Positions 63,217 through 64,000 of a stretch of DNA of 64,000 nt are shown one piece after another; the stretch's first letter is position 1; every line of letters begins with the position of its first letter. The position numbers and the translations under genes were made by a program. Location: contig CP030885.1 in NCBI GenBank assembly GCA_006969625.1, positions 868,001 to 932,000 on the forward strand. The letters run 5' to 3'. The stretch comes from Rhodospirillaceae bacterium. Its GTDB lineage: Bacteria > Pseudomonadota > Alphaproteobacteria > Kiloniellales > DSM-21159. Under the pieces are notes generated by a model. It ran no database searches. It was given only the letters and a program-made list of their open reading frames with translations, and was not told the DNA's origin.

Positions 63217-63911
63217 AGACCAGGGTTTTCGAGGGGGTCGAGCTGCAGGTCCTGGAGCCGGCGGAAAGCTGGGCGCAGGCGATGCCGCTCTTCGGGCGCG
63301 TCTTCGTGCTCGACGACGAGGGCGACCTGAGCGACCACGCGATCTTCCCGGGCTCCGGCCCCCTGCACCTCTTCCGCAATCCGGACTGGCAGGCGGTGGC
63401 CCTGGTCGGCGAGCCGTTCTGCGCAGAGGACGAGGAGTCGCTGCGGGGTAGGCCGCAGCGGTACCGCGACCTGCACGGCCGCGACCACCTGGCGCCGCTG
63501 TTGCGCATGCTTCGGGAACGGCACACGCCGCATCTCTACCTTGCGCACACGGACCGGCCGGATCTGCTCGAAACGCTCCTCGTCCCGCCGCGGCGCCCCG
63601 AGTTGAACGCTGCTTGGCTTAGCGACGGTCTTCTGACCATGCTCTGCAGCTTCGCCGTGGACGATCGCGCCGACTGGGGTCTGGTCGTCGACGATTACTG
63701 TATGTTCCTCGGCGGCGCGCCGGCGCTGATGCAGCGCTTCATAGCGGACTCGGGCGGACTGGACGAGCTGATCCGGCTGTTTTCGATGTACATCGAGGGG
63801 CCGGTGACGCCCGGCGAGCCCGGCTACACGGCCGGCGGAGCCCGCTTCCACCGCCGCCTCTACGACTACCTCGGCTGGCCCTGGCCGTTCGCCGAGCCGC
63901 CGCCGGCCTAA
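63213..63911 (+). CDS. hypothetical protein, putative immunity partner of the second cassette
   Basis: A 232-residue soluble protein without signal or membrane segments: VFEGVELQVLEPAESWAQAM, LFGRVFVLDDEGDLSDHAIF, and a conserved-looking end RLFSMYIEGPVTPGEPGY. I do not recognise its family. Its ATG overlaps the stop of the upstream toxin-like frame (ATGA), the usual layout of a toxin and its antidote. A 19-bp inverted repeat follows. Confidence 0.55.
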   Translation: MKTRVFEGVELQVLEPAESWAQAMPLFGRVFVLDDEGDLSDHAIFPGSGPLHLFRNPDWQAVALVGEPFCAEDEESLRGRPQRYRDLHGRDHLAPLLRMLRERHTPHLYLAHTDRPDLLETLLVPPRRPELNAAWLSDGLLTMLCSFAVDDRADWGLVVDDYCMFLGGAPALMQRFIADSGGLDELIRLFSMYIEGPVTPGEPGYTAGGARFHRRLYDYLGWPWPFAEPPPA

Positions 63912-63920
63912 CAGAGGCGC

Positions 63921-63988
63921 GCGCTTCGGCGCGGCAGGGGCGCCTGCTGACCTGCGGCGCTCCAGACGCCTGCCGCGCCGAAGCGCGG
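63921..63988. repeat. 19-bp perfect inverted repeat after the second cassette
   Basis: CGCGCTTCGGCGCGGCAGG (63921-63939) is mirrored exactly at 63970-63988 with 30 bases between. There is no T-run, so a REP-like palindrome or boundary is more likely than a terminator. Confidence 0.7.
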
Positions 63989-64000
63989 CGGCATCAGCCC

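Overview
This 64 kb window is high-GC chromosomal DNA from an alphaproteobacterium, most likely of the broad Rhodospirillales type; that placement is inference from gene content and I could not test it. The pointers are a CpdR-like receiver gene with a CtrA-type TTAA-N7-TTAA site, LexA boxes of the alphaproteobacterial GAAC/GTTC-N7 form, the ethylmalonyl-CoA pathway trio (ecm, ccr, mcd), a B12-dependent ribonucleotide reductase, a transglutaminase-like cysteine peptidase and the yqaA-dsbB-coq7 neighbourhood. Most of the window is ordinary housekeeping and metabolic sequence.

Layout. 1-2.5 kb: end of an acyl-CoA synthetase gene, two coupled PPC/DUF296 proteins and an acrylyl-CoA reductase-like enzyme. 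2.7-8 kb: small lipoprotein, Sel1 protein and an RND efflux pair. 8-11.7 kb: a DUF3445 oxidase, then a persulfide-type regulon (ArsR/BigR-like repressor, two YeeE/YedE half-transporters, a divergent CX5R phosphatase/sulfurtransferase-like protein) and an S24 repressor. 12-22.4 kb: an amide-use locus, in which amiR and amiC are divergent from amidase, a five-gene urea/amide-type ABC transporter, a small monooxygenase and a second amidase. The leader of the amidase operon carries two hexaloop hairpins and a terminator, the arrangement expected for AmiR antitermination. 22.5-34 kb: tRNA-Leu(CAA) and mixed single genes (dsbB, coq7, gluQ, an AlkA-like glycosylase, YceI and cytochrome b561 genes, two PAS genes of which one is frameshifted).

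34.3-40.7 kb: an IS5-family element sits exactly in the stop codon of ecm, which is divergent from ccr and mcd; together these three run the middle of the ethylmalonyl-CoA pathway. 40.8-59 kb: FkbM methyltransferase, AlgH, a DsbD/ScsB reductase, peroxiredoxin, cpdR, ftsE-ftsX-ydcF-plsC, nrdJ behind a near-perfect SOS box, chaC, an aromatic/histidine group (chorismate mutase, hisC, tyrC) and metX-metW.

59-64 kb is the unusual part. Behind a LexA-like box and a structured, terminator-ended transcript candidate lies a secreted-protein gene with a peptidoglycan-binding-like domain. It is broken by a cluster of perfect palindromes, yet its coding pieces stay in one frame across the inserts. After Pro/Ala-rich linkers it ends in an AT-richer toxin-like domain overlapping a membrane-anchored putative immunity gene. 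A second, decayed toxin cassette with its own partner gene follows. I read this as a polymorphic-toxin locus being remodelled by repeats; it is the best candidate here for something undescribed.
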